Assembly (NCBI GenBank): GCA_964393815.1
Contig: CAYMUP010000017.1
Location: 1 to 18,146 of the forward strand
Source of the DNA: JAGXIT01 sp964393815
GTDB lineage: Bacteria > Patescibacteriota > Saccharimonadia > Saccharimonadales > UBA4665
Direction of reading: 5' to 3'
Length of the DNA stretch: 18,146 bases
Position 1 is the first letter of the stretch, and each line of letters begins with the position of its first letter. Below are positions 1 to 5,715 of the stretch, piece by piece. Below the pieces are notes generated by a model. That model was not told where the DNA came from and ran no database searches. It worked only from the letters and a program-made list of their open reading frames with translations. A program made the translations under genes and the position numbers.

Positions 1-77
1 TGGTACGCCCGGACGGATTCGAACCGCCGACCCTCTGTTCCGAAGACAGATGCTCTAATCCGCTGAGCTACGGGCGC
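1..77 (-). tRNA. tRNA-Arg (anticodon TCG), 3' CCA encoded
   Basis: Read on the minus strand, the 77 bases fold as a complete cloverleaf. The acceptor stem GCGCCCG pairs with CGGGCGT (one G-U), the anticodon loop is CTTCGGA with anticodon TCG, and the T-arm is GGCGG-TTCGAAT-CCGTC. The CCA end is encoded at 3-1, at the window edge. Anticodon TCG reads CGA and, by wobble, other CGN arginine codons. Confidence 0.96.
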
Positions 78-106
78 ACATGAAACTTTTTGCTAGCAAC
101 AGGGGT

Positions 107-135
107 ATTTTAGCAAATAATTTCATTTTAGTGAA
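107..135 (-). promoter_or_regulatory. promoter of tRNA-Arg
   Basis: On the minus strand a TTCACT -35 (135-130) is followed after 17 bp by an extended -10, TGC-TAAAAT (hexamer 112-107). Transcription should start about 20-25 bases before the tRNA. The -35 closely resembles that of the tRNA-Glu gene at the other end of the window (TTCACA). Confidence 0.6.
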
Positions 136-171
136 ACAGTAGGTACTCTGGCGAGCTTTGCAAAAGTCCTA

Positions 172-177
172 TACAAT
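172..177 (+). promoter_or_regulatory. -10 element of mscS gene, leaderless type
   Basis: TACAAT lies 8 bases before the ATG at 186. No Shine-Dalgarno fits in that gap and no good -35 is visible. With transcription starting about 7 bases after the hexamer, the mRNA would begin at or next to the start codon. Confidence 0.5.
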
Positions 178-185
178 AAAGACGT

Positions 186-1202
186 ATGTTTGCCCAAACA
201 GAAGTAACCATAGATCAAACAAAAAATGTCTTAGAACAGATCAGCTCAGCCCTCTTCAATGGTAGGTCGCTGGTTGTCTTGGTCTCTTCGTTGCTCGCGG
301 CTATCATCTTTGGGTGGGTATTGTCGTTTATCCTTCGTAAACTTAGTAAAGTTGTAGCGAGGACTGCAGACGCCAGCACCGACCTGGCCACAGTAAACAG
401 GCTGCGACGCATAGAAACTTGGATCATACTGTTGATAGCGGTGGTTCGCATGTTGTTGATTGTGTTTGCAGTGTACTTTTGGTGGCGGGTAACACATGAG
501 GGTAGCCAGACAAATGCGCTCATTGGTGCCAGCGCGATTGCCGTCGTGCTGATTGGTGGTGTGCTGGGGCCGCTTCTACGTGACTTTGCCTTTGGCGCCG
601 GCATGATGGCCGAGCGGTGGTTTGGCGTGGGTGATCTCGTTACTATCGATTTTCCCGCAGTGCAGGGTGTGGTCGAGCGCATTACGCTGCGGTCTACGCG
701 CATACGGGCGCTAAACGGCGAGGTGATATGGGTTGCAAATCAGACTATGAATGGCGTACGGGTTGCCCAAAAAGGTGTGCGTCTCACTGCTGTTGAGCTT
801 TTTGCAACTGACCCAGATTCAGCCACCAAGCTTATTGATACGGTCAACAAACTGCTGCCAGGGGGTTTATCTCTACTCGTTTCGCCGCTGAAGGTTGTGG
901 ACGTCTCTCAACGTGACAAAGAAATCTGGCATGTCGTAGCGCTGGGCGAAACACCGCCAGGTCGCGAGTGGATACTTGAAAAAAACGCTCTCGATATTTT
1001 AAAGACGCTCGACGAAAAGTCTAAAAAACCGACGCTCATCGTCGACCCCATCGCACGCTATGCAGACCCAGACATGGAACGCCAGCTTGCCCGCGCGGTG
1101 CGCAATGCACGTAAAAAACGTCGCAAACTTGACTACCGTAAAGCCATGAATAACTTATCGACCAAAAAAGCGGTCGAAAAACGCGCATCAAAAATCAAGT
1201 AG
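186..1202 (+). CDS. MscS-family mechanosensitive ion channel
   Basis: Probable small-conductance mechanosensitive channel in the cytoplasmic membrane, releasing solutes on osmotic downshock. The 338-residue protein has three hydrophobic segments (about 28-50, 78-100, 110-131). The third is rich in Gly and Ala and runs into the segment GPLLRDFAFGAGM, the pore-helix and upper vestibule signature of the family. The beta-domain follows: GDLVTI near 149-154, then a GVVERI-TLRSTRIR stretch and NGEVIWVANQTM near 177-188. The C-terminal 60 residues are very basic and lysine-rich, probably a cytoplasmic tail. The length is close to that of minimal MscS (about 286) plus this tail. The ATG at 186 is preceded by TACAAT at 172-177 and no ribosome binding site, so it is probably translated from a leaderless mRNA. 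It stands alone, divergent from tRNA-Arg. Family assignment is firm; the gating stimulus is not shown. Confidence 0.88.
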   Translation: MFAQTEVTIDQTKNVLEQISSALFNGRSLVVLVSSLLAAIIFGWVLSFILRKLSKVVARTADASTDLATVNRLRRIETWIILLIAVVRMLLIVFAVYFWWRVTHEGSQTNALIGASAIAVVLIGGVLGPLLRDFAFGAGMMAERWFGVGDLVTIDFPAVQGVVERITLRSTRIRALNGEVIWVANQTMNGVRVAQKGVRLTAVELFATDPDSATKLIDTVNKLLPGGLSLLVSPLKVVDVSQRDKEIWHVVALGETPPGREWILEKNALDILKTLDEKSKKPTLIVDPIARYADPDMERQLARAVRNARKKRRKLDYRKAMNNLSTKKAVEKRASKIK

Positions 1203-1317
1203 AGTCTCGGTCACTTGAGGGCAGTGCGTTGCCGCCCTTATGCCTAACTTAGGATTCAGAAAATAAAAAAGCAAACAAACCCTATTTCGCACAGCAGCCG
1301 TTCCGACTGCTTTTGCG

Positions 1318-1347
1318 ACCAACTTTTGCGTGGCCAAAAGTTGGGTC
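1318..1347. repeat. inverted repeat, 10-bp perfect stem
   Basis: CCAACTTTTG (1319-1328) pairs perfectly with CAAAAGTTGG (1335-1344) around a 6-base spacer. GAC/GTC outside it can extend the stem with a bulge. No T-run follows on either strand. Confidence 0.75.
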
Positions 1348-1359
1348 AAACCCAGGGTC

Positions 1360-1381
1360 CCCATGAAACCTGTTTCATGGG
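1360..1381. repeat. near-perfect palindrome, 10-bp arms
   Basis: CCCATGAAAC (1360-1369) and GTTTCATGGG (1372-1381) are separated by only CT. The tiny spacer suits a protein-binding operator or a cruciform as well as an RNA hairpin. No regulator in the window can be linked to it. Confidence 0.75.
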
Positions 1382-1418
1382 TCACCAGTGCCAGGCACAC
1401 TTCCAATTGCTCTGCAGA

Positions 1419-1491
1419 TGTTGTGACCGAGCACAATGCAAAAACACTAACGTAGTACGAATTTTTGCAGGTATTGTGCTGACTCACAACA
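1419..1491. repeat. long imperfect hairpin, about 23 bp of stem
   Basis: Three stem segments stack. Bases 1419-1426 pair with 1484-1491, AGCACAAT (1430-1437) pairs with ATTGTGCT (1473-1480), and GCAAAAA (1438-1444) pairs with TTTTTGC (1462-1468). They are separated by a 3x3 internal loop and a 4-base bulge (AGGT, 1469-1472), with a 17-base apical loop. It is the strongest fold in this gap. It is not followed by a T-run, so a structured RNA or a mobile-element end is as likely as a terminator. Confidence 0.65.
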
Positions 1492-1534
1492 GTTGAACCG
1501 GGCTATTTCCAGAGTGCGACTAACCCCGCAGCTA

Positions 1535-1576
1535 CTAACGGCCAATGTCCAATATCTAACGTCTAATTTCCAAATG
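1535..1576. repeat. degenerate 7-bp tandem repeat, 6 units
   Basis: Six consecutive heptamers can be read: CTAACGG, CCAATGT, CCAATAT, CTAACGT, CTAATTT, CCAAATG. The consensus is CYAAYRT-like. The last unit runs into copy 1 of the 51-bp dispersed element. It is intergenic and carries no open frame of note. Confidence 0.6.
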
Positions 1577-1622
1577 AAGTGAAGATCACCGAAGTTAAAA
1601 TGTGATCCCAGGTGAAATGCCT
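1572..1622 (-). repeat. dispersed 51-bp element, copy 1
   Basis: Aligns without gaps to 5655-5705 and 17523-17573. Shared cores on the plus strand are AAATGAA at the start, CCGAAGT-AAAA in the middle and ATCC-AGGT near the end. It overlaps the last bases of the stop codon of the minus-strand GH25-like gene. Orientation is given relative to that gene, for which it forms the start of the 3' untranslated region. Confidence 0.75.
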
Positions 1623-2559
1623 AGACAGTTGGCAGTGGTGGATCCACGTCGGCACATGCCACGTTGTAATCTAGGTTGCCGGCAATAAACTGAGTCAGTG
1701 CGATGGTGCCAGCGCCGGTCAAAGGGCGGGCAATGGTGCGGTCGTAGCAGGCTTTGCGTGCATTCCCAACTGTGGTCTGGTCTAGGGCGTACCAAGTATC
1801 GAGCCCGTGCAAGGAGCTTTCGGTGGTCACTGCGTCGCCTACAATCTTGTTCCACTGGTAATTGGTCGAGTACATACCGACTTTGGTTTCGCCTTGCGAG
1901 TGCAGGTAGGCGACCATGCCTTCTAGAGCGGCAACGTTTTTGCGGTAAGCGTCTGGGTCGGTGGCTGCGTCTTCGTGCCAGCTATTCATAGTCTCGACAT
2001 CGAGCCACCAGGTAAAGTCGGTAACTGCAGTGCCCAGTTTGGCGCCTTTTGCATTTGCATCAGCAAGAGCGGGTGCGAGATGGGTATGGATGTCGTCGTA
2101 GGCGCGCTCCCAGCCGTACTGCCAGGCGCACGCAATGCTGTTATGGCCCACACCAGATTCGTTTGCCTTACAAGGTCCGTATTGCTCCGGCGGAGTAGAA
2201 ACGATGTCTTTGTATACACTATCATTCGGCCAGCTCGCTACAAGATCAATATAGTCGCCAGGGCTACCCGTGTTTACGTAGAGCTGGACTTTTGGTTGCA
2301 AGCCTGACCCTGTGGCTTTGGCGGCAGCGAGCAACTGTTTGGCGAGGCAAGGGTTGGCTGTCGAAGCTTTGCCGCCATTTACTCCTACTACGGTAAAAGA
2401 CTGGGTTGTTGGCAGCGTGCCTTTACATTGAGGGTATGATATATCAACTCCGAGTGGAGCTATGGTCTTTGGGCTGCGCACTGGAGCAGCGGTTGCGACG
2501 GGCACATAGCCGAGCACAAGCCCTATACTTAAAACCAAAAAACTCAAAATTTGTTTCAT
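1621..2559 (-). CDS. secreted GH25-like glycoside hydrolase domain protein
   Basis: A 312-residue exported protein. Residues 1-24 form a signal peptide (basic MKQ start, hydrophobic core, ATA-AP cleavage site). The mature part opens with PLGVDISYPQC (36-45), then VVGVNGG (57-63), LYVNTGSPG (93-101), and WWLDVET (184-190) with acidic residues D187 and E189. This order of a VD-S strand, an NT-P strand and a D-x-E strand is that of GH25-like TIM-barrel proteins, in which the acidic pair lines the active site; muramidase activity is an inference. Six or more cysteines suggest disulfides outside the cell. A longer frame begins at a TTG at 2577, but that codon overlaps the TATAAT promoter hexamer, so the ATG at 2559 is chosen. 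The stop is overlapped by a dispersed repeat copy. It could act in wall remodelling or in attack on a host or prey wall; which one is unknown. Confidence 0.72.
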   Translation of the reverse strand: MKQILSFLVLSIGLVLGYVPVATAAPVRSPKTIAPLGVDISYPQCKGTLPTTQSFTVVGVNGGKASTANPCLAKQLLAAAKATGSGLQPKVQLYVNTGSPGDYIDLVASWPNDSVYKDIVSTPPEQYGPCKANESGVGHNSIACAWQYGWERAYDDIHTHLAPALADANAKGAKLGTAVTDFTWWLDVETMNSWHEDAATDPDAYRKNVAALEGMVAYLHSQGETKVGMYSTNYQWNKIVGDAVTTESSLHGLDTWYALDQTTVGNARKACYDRTIARPLTGAGTIALTQFIAGNLDYNVACADVDPPLPTV

Positions 2560-2568
2560 AATATTTTT

Positions 2569-2574
2569 ATTATA
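2569..2574 (-). promoter_or_regulatory. -10 element of GH25-like gene, leaderless type
   Basis: A perfect TATAAT on the minus strand sits 9 bases before the ATG at 2559. The intervening AAAAATATT has no Shine-Dalgarno. The -35 region is weak. This supports a leaderless start at 2559 rather than the upstream TTG. Confidence 0.6.
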
Positions 2575-2632
2575 CAAGTGTTCATTTTATAATGCGACCA
2601 TAAGCAGTATAGCATCTCTTGTGGAGAAAGGC

Positions 2633-2671
2633 AAAAAAGAAAGCCCACGCTTCATGCGAGGGTTTTCTTTA
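2633..2671 (-). terminator. intrinsic terminator of the 85-residue protein gene
   Basis: On the minus strand an A-rich arm leads into CCCTCGC, loop ATGAA, GCGTGGG, then CTTTCTTTTTT. The stem contains one T-T mismatch and extends through the flanking A- and T-rich arms. It lies about 20 bases after the stop at 2689. Confidence 0.75.
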
Positions 2672-2688
2672 GTGAATCAATGCCTGTT

Positions 2689-2946
2689 TTAATTAGCGCC
2701 GTCATCAACTCCGTCGGGACCAGTGTCTACTGCGTTTTCGGTGGTGTCAGCGGCATCTTGTGCAGCCTCACCAGCGTTTTCAGTAACGGTTGTCGTCGTG
2801 TCTTTGACGGTGTCATCTAGATCTTTACCTGCGCGGTTAAAAGCAACGATTGCAATGATGAGTGCGAGCGTTGCGATGATTGCCGCCAGCCATGCGAGCC
2901 AGCTTGGACCTGCACGGTGATCTACAGTTGTATATTCTGTTGCCAT
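2689..2946 (-). CDS. small single-TM protein with acidic amphipathic tail
   Basis: An 85-residue protein of unknown function. Residues about 16-37 form one transmembrane helix (WLAWLAAIIATLALIIAIVAF). They are followed by an Asp/Glu/Thr/Ala-rich tail with repeated DT and EN motifs and almost no aromatic residues, likely extended or helical. There is no lipobox or sorting signal. The ATG at 2946 is preceded by AAAGGA with 9 bases spacing, a normal ribosome binding site, unlike several neighbours. The gene is monocistronic and has its own terminator at 2633-2671. It is not recognised as a named family. The layout resembles small membrane stress or envelope proteins of the YtxH type, but no signature confirms that. 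Confidence 0.7.
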   Translation of the reverse strand: MATEYTTVDHRAGPSWLAWLAAIIATLALIIAIVAFNRAGKDLDDTVKDTTTTVTENAGEAAQDAADTTENAVDTGPDGVDDGAN

Positions 2947-3079
2947 TGGGGTTATTCCTTTGACTTACATTGATAGTACGGTTCACTATACGCACCTAGG
3001 CAATAAGTAGACGTAAGCAGGGTTACAAAACTTTTGTAATAATTTTCGTTTGCAAAAATATGAAAATATTTAAAGCGTC

Positions 3080-3121
3080 CCAAACAAAAAGCCCACCGCT
3101 TCGGGTGGACTCTTTGTTTGG
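3080..3121 (-). terminator. intrinsic terminator of tRNA-Lys
   Basis: Minus strand: AGTCCACC (3111-3104), a 6-base loop, GGTGGGCT (3097-3090), then TTTTTGTTTG. The flanking CAAACAAA and TTTGTTTG arms extend the stem. It begins right at the tRNA 3' end. Confidence 0.85.
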
Positions 3122-3195
3122 AGGGCCAGGAGGGACTCGAACCCTCGACATTCTGCTTAAGAGGCAGACGCTCTAACCAGCTGAGCTACTAGCCC
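3119..3195 (-). tRNA. tRNA-Lys (anticodon CTT), 3' CCA encoded
   Basis: A 77-base cloverleaf on the minus strand. Acceptor GGGCTAG pairs with CTGGCCC. The anticodon stem-loop is TCTGC-CTCTTAA-GCAGA, giving anticodon CTT (Lys, AAG). The T-arm is GAGGG-TTCGAGT-CCCTC. Discriminator T and CCA are encoded (3122-3119). Confidence 0.96.
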
Positions 3196-3322
3196 TGAAA
3201 TGAGGAAAACCTACGGTTTTTCTCATCGGTCAGTCGGCAAAGCCGCCTTTTTGCTGAAGGCAAAAAGCAAGCTGACCTGCTCTTTTCCCTAATCCCGTAA
3301 AAGCGGCAAAAGGGAATTAACT
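3196..3322 (-). ncRNA. putative structured leader RNA upstream of tRNA-Lys
   Basis: Between a likely promoter (3356-3329) and tRNA-Lys lies about 125 bases with dense inverted repeats. GGTCAG/CTGACC (3228-3233 with 3272-3277) encloses two hairpins. These are CGGC-AAA-GCCG (3235-3245) and CTTTTTGC-TGAAG-GCAAAAAG (3247-3267), so the whole resembles a three-way junction. Next to the tRNA is a 12-bp hairpin (3200-3211 with 3215-3226, one imperfect pair). A fourth stem is TTCCCT/AGGGAA (3285-3290 with 3311-3316). Ordinary tRNA leaders are short, so this may be a separate small RNA or a regulated leader. No known RNA family is recognised. Strand is inferred from the promoter and tRNA. One pair is a G-U on the plus strand but a mismatch on the minus strand, which is a caution. 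Confidence 0.35.
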
Positions 3323-3328
3323 CCTTAC

Positions 3329-3356
3329 ATTATCGATATTTAAGGGCAAAAGTCAA
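3329..3356 (-). promoter_or_regulatory. promoter for tRNA-Lys and its leader
   Basis: Minus strand TTGACT (3356-3351), 16 bp, GATAAT (3334-3329). Each hexamer matches consensus at five of six positions. The predicted start is near 3322, about 125 bases before the tRNA. Confidence 0.5.
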
Positions 3357-3374
3357 TGAGACTAGTGAAGCAAG

Positions 3375-4094
3375 CTATTTTTTCTTTAAAATCGGGCCGG
3401 CGGGAGCTGTAGGACCAGTAGCGGTAACATTGCCGTGGTTTTTACGCCAAAAGTACAAAACTGCTTCAGCTGCGTTGTAAAGCACACCAAAGTAAATAGC
3501 AAGCGGAATACCGATGATAGTAGCAACAAGCAGAGCTATCAAAATATTGACGCCGATAATCCCCCAGACTTTGCTAGCGTGACCCGCAGTCTCTTCCCAA
3601 CTGGCCTTGATTGCATCTATTGGTGAAAGATCACGGTCAAAGAGGTAATAGGGTGCCAAAAAAACTCGGGGCAGTACAAAAAAGAAGGGAATAACAAAGA
3701 GTAATAAGCTGATCATCAGCAGCACTGCAAGCACAACGCACTGCACAAACAACGGTACAAACTTTGCAACTCCAGCGCTGAGTGCTTCGTTGACATCAAC
3801 CTTTTTCTTCTTGATGTTTTGTATCATCAGATAAGTCATAGCGCCAGTTAGCAATATAGAGAGTACGATAGACAGAACTTGCATAGCTGCGTATAAGGGG
3901 TTCCATTCGCCGTTCTTACTTGCAAAAAGGTTAGGAAGGAGCGAAGCTACCCCACTCAATACGATTAACCAAATCAGCGTTCCGAGGTTGGTCATGACCG
4001 CGAGTTTGCTGTGTGGATAGACCCCAAACGCCCCTGGCCATGTTTTTGGAACTGTTTCTGTTACGACTGGTTTTGCTTGTGCTTCGGAAGCCAT
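3375..4094 (-). CDS. multi-TM membrane protein of unknown function
   Basis: A 239-residue integral membrane protein. Hydrophobic segments lie at about 35-56, 71-93, 112-143 (long, perhaps two spans) and 175-206. Between the last two sits a conserved-looking loop, VFLAPYYLFDRDLSPIDAIKASWE (split: VFLAPYYLFDRD and SPIDAIKASWE). This kind of loop occurs in DUF975 or YciC-like membrane proteins and in glycerophosphodiesterase membrane domains, where a helix with alternating acidic and aromatic residues follows a proline-rich turn. The C-terminus ends in LKKK. The start at 4094 has AAAGGAG five bases upstream, a strong ribosome binding site. It is a single gene, divergent from folD. A role in membrane homeostasis is only a guess. 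Confidence 0.75.
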   Translation of the reverse strand: MASEAQAKPVVTETVPKTWPGAFGVYPHSKLAVMTNLGTLIWLIVLSGVASLLPNLFASKNGEWNPLYAAMQVLSIVLSILLTGAMTYLMIQNIKKKKVDVNEALSAGVAKFVPLFVQCVVLAVLLMISLLLFVIPFFFVLPRVFLAPYYLFDRDLSPIDAIKASWEETAGHASKVWGIIGVNILIALLVATIIGIPLAIYFGVLYNAAEAVLYFWRKNHGNVTATGPTAPAGPILKKK

Positions 4095-4185
4095 GGGTGC
4101 TCCTTTGATTAAAGGTGATTACTAGATAATTTTGACTATAGCAGCTTGAGTACGGCGCCGCAACACGATAATGATCACCGAGTGG

Positions 4186-4194
4186 TGATACAAT
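4186..4194 (+). promoter_or_regulatory. extended -10 of folD-murI operon
   Basis: TGA-TACAAT (hexamer 4189-4194) lies 10 bases before the folD ATG at 4205, leaving room for a 5' leader of only about 3 bases. No Shine-Dalgarno is present between them. The -35 region is weak, as tolerated with an extended -10. Confidence 0.55.
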
Positions 4195-4204
4195 AGGCAC
4201 TGGT

Positions 4205-5014
4205 ATGAAACTCCTTAGCGGTTCAGAAATGGCTGGTTTTATCAAAGAGCGTCAGGCAAGAGCGGTGCGTGGACTCCGTCAGGCTGCGGCTGTGCAGCCA
4301 AAACTGGCTATCATCGCCACGAGCGACCACCCGGCCATAGAGGTGTATATGCGCATGAAACAGCGCTACGGGGCAGATATCTTGGTAGATGTAGATATCC
4401 ACCGCGTCGACCAGGCAGACGTGCTGGCTCTTATCGATAAACTCAACACCAATAGCTCAGTGCATGGAATCATCGTGCAATTGCCCCTCGCAGATCCTAC
4501 CCAAACCGACTTCGTATGTGACCGCGTGCTGCCGGCAAAAGACGTCGACGCGCTGGGGAAAAACGCCGTCTATGACCCCGCGACGCCCATGGCCATCATG
4601 TGGTTGCTTGCCGGGTATAACGTCGAGCTACGGGGCAAAGAAATCGTACTGGTTGGTAGGGGGAAGCTTGTAGGCGCACCACTTGAAAAAATGCTTACGG
4701 CGAGCGAGTTACCCGTAACGGTGGTTGATCGTCAGACAAAAGATATTGGGGCAGTGCTACAGAAAGCCGACGTCGTCATTACTGCCACTGGCCAGCCTGG
4801 ACTAGTGACCTCAGAGATGATAAAGCCAGGTGCGGTTGTAGTTGACGCCGGTGTGGCCGGAGAGCAAGGTAAGACCGTCGGAGACCTGGCAGATGATGTC
4901 TACGAGCGGATAGATTTAACCCTGACACCTCGAAAAGGCGGTGTTGGTCCTCTAACTATCTGTGCTTTATTTGAAAATGTTATTCGTGCCGCCCGCGAGT
5001 CGGCCAGCCAGTGA
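4205..5014 (+). CDS. folD: bifunctional methylenetetrahydrofolate dehydrogenase / methenyltetrahydrofolate cyclohydrolase
   Basis: Interconverts 5,10-methylene-, 5,10-methenyl- and 10-formyl-tetrahydrofolate with NADP+, supplying one-carbon units in the cytoplasm. At 269 residues it is slightly shorter than typical FolD (about 280-300). Visible signatures are Y48-M-R-M-K52, matching the catalytic Tyr and Lys of the family. Others are VHGIIVQLPL (86-95) with Q92, PAKDVDALG (110-118), the Rossmann motif GRGKLVGAPLEKML and the C-terminal TPRKGGVGPLTICALFENV. The usual form of the last is PVPGGVGPMT, so R-K replaces V-P; likewise DVDAL replaces the usual DVDGF. These are substitutions at edges of conserved motifs, not lost catalytic residues. 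The stop overlaps the GTG start of murI by four bases, so the two are probably translationally coupled. A leaderless mRNA is likely. Confidence 0.93.
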   Translation: MKLLSGSEMAGFIKERQARAVRGLRQAAAVQPKLAIIATSDHPAIEVYMRMKQRYGADILVDVDIHRVDQADVLALIDKLNTNSSVHGIIVQLPLADPTQTDFVCDRVLPAKDVDALGKNAVYDPATPMAIMWLLAGYNVELRGKEIVLVGRGKLVGAPLEKMLTASELPVTVVDRQTKDIGAVLQKADVVITATGQPGLVTSEMIKPGAVVVDAGVAGEQGKTVGDLADDVYERIDLTLTPRKGGVGPLTICALFENVIRAARESASQ

Positions 5015-5715
5015 CCAAGATCGGCGTTTTTGACTCGGGCATCGGTGGTTTAAGCGTAGCGAGAGCGCTTGAAGAGGCATTTCCAGGCAGTGACATTATA
5101 TTTCGACACGATACTCCAGAGCACTTTCCGTATGCCACTAAATCACCCGATGAAATATACAGCTACGTTGTACCCATCATTCAGACCTTCGTCGATGAAA
5201 GCTGTGGGCTGATAGTGATTGCCTGCAACACTGTTAGCACCACGCTGATCGGCAGGCTGAGACGTGACTTTCCGCTACCATTTGTGGCCGTAGAGCCCAT
5301 GGTGAAACCAGCGGCTAACGTGACGAAAACTGGCGTAATTACCGTGTGTGCAACACCGACTACGCTCGGTAGCGCACGATATGCTGAGCTAAAGCGTCTC
5401 TACGCCTCGAACATGACCGTGCTTGAACCAGATTGCGCTGACTGGTCAGCGCTGATAGAGCGTAACCATATGACCAAAGCAAGACTAGAAGCTGCTATTT
5501 TGCCCTGCCTAGAGAAAACCACTGACGTAATTGTGCTAGGGTGCACACATTATCACTGGATAGAGCAAGATATCAAAAAATTGGCAGGTAGGGGAGTGGT
5601 GGTTTTGCAGCCAGAGACAGCTGTCGTGCAGCAGGCCAAAAAAATCTTAGCAGAAAATGAAACGAAACTCACCGAAGTTAAAATTGAATCCCAGGTAAAA
5701 AAGCCATTACTCTAG
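5011..5715 (+). CDS. murI: glutamate racemase
   Basis: Interconverts L- and D-glutamate, providing D-Glu for peptidoglycan. The 234-residue protein has the N-terminal GVFDSGIGGLSV (5-16, with D8 and S9), ACNTVSTT (71-78, first catalytic Cys C72) and LGCTHYHWIEQDI (176-188, second catalytic Cys C178). The PYG-x-KS motif appears as PYATKS, with Gly replaced by Ala. It starts with GTG inside the folD stop (GTGA overlap). Residues after about 215, a Lys- and Glu-rich tail, are encoded by copy 2 of the 51-bp dispersed element. They probably were added when that element inserted or expanded. The 3' end overlaps the convergent murD by 9 bp. Function fits the neighbour murD, which uses D-Glu. Confidence is high for family. 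Confidence 0.93.
   Translation: MTKIGVFDSGIGGLSVARALEEAFPGSDIIFRHDTPEHFPYATKSPDEIYSYVVPIIQTFVDESCGLIVIACNTVSTTLIGRLRRDFPLPFVAVEPMVKPAANVTKTGVITVCATPTTLGSARYAELKRLYASNMTVLEPDCADWSALIERNHMTKARLEAAILPCLEKTTDVIVLGCTHYHWIEQDIKKLAGRGVVVLQPETAVVQQAKKILAENETKLTEVKIESQVKKPLL
5655..5705 (-). repeat. dispersed 51-bp element, copy 2 (inside murI 3' end)
   Basis: Ungapped match to 1572-1622 and 17523-17573. The stretch CACCGAAGTTAAAAT is identical to copy 1. Here it is in frame with murI and codes for about 16 residues of its tail, and it ends one base before the stop triplet of the minus-strand murD. Confidence 0.75.

Larger units (their letters stand above)
1203..1620. other. gene-free convergent intergenic region with palindromes and repeats
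   Basis: No convincing coding sequence lies between mscS and the minus-strand GH25-like gene. The region holds three strong inverted repeats (1318-1347, 1360-1381, 1419-1491), a degenerate heptamer tandem repeat (1535-1576) and copy 1 of the 51-bp dispersed element (1572-1622). None of the palindromes is followed by a clear T-run on either strand, so they do not look like ordinary intrinsic terminators. The region could encode a structured RNA or be a relic of repeat insertion. Confidence 0.6.

Noticed and set aside
1188..1487. 99-residue open frame on the minus strand in the gap after mscS
   Set aside because: It runs through the palindromes, has no ribosome binding site or promoter, odd composition and no recognisable family. 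Inverted repeats explain the sequence better.
1240..1498. Integron attC-like end motifs (GCCTAAC and GTTGAAC)
   Set aside because: The distance of about 258 bp is too long for attC and the palindromes between do not pair these ends. No integrase is present.
1535..1622. CRISPR array
   Set aside because: Units are only 7 bp and contiguous, without spacers, and no cas genes are present. The three 51-bp elements are kilobases apart.
3196..3322. T-box or lysine riboswitch for the tRNA-Lys leader
   Set aside because: No T-box consensus (AGGGTGGNACCGCG) or lysine-riboswitch core is visible, and T-boxes lie before synthetase or amino-acid genes, not tRNA genes.
4464..4673. 69-residue open frame overlapping folD
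   Set aside because: Out-of-frame shadow within a firmly identified gene, with no start signal.
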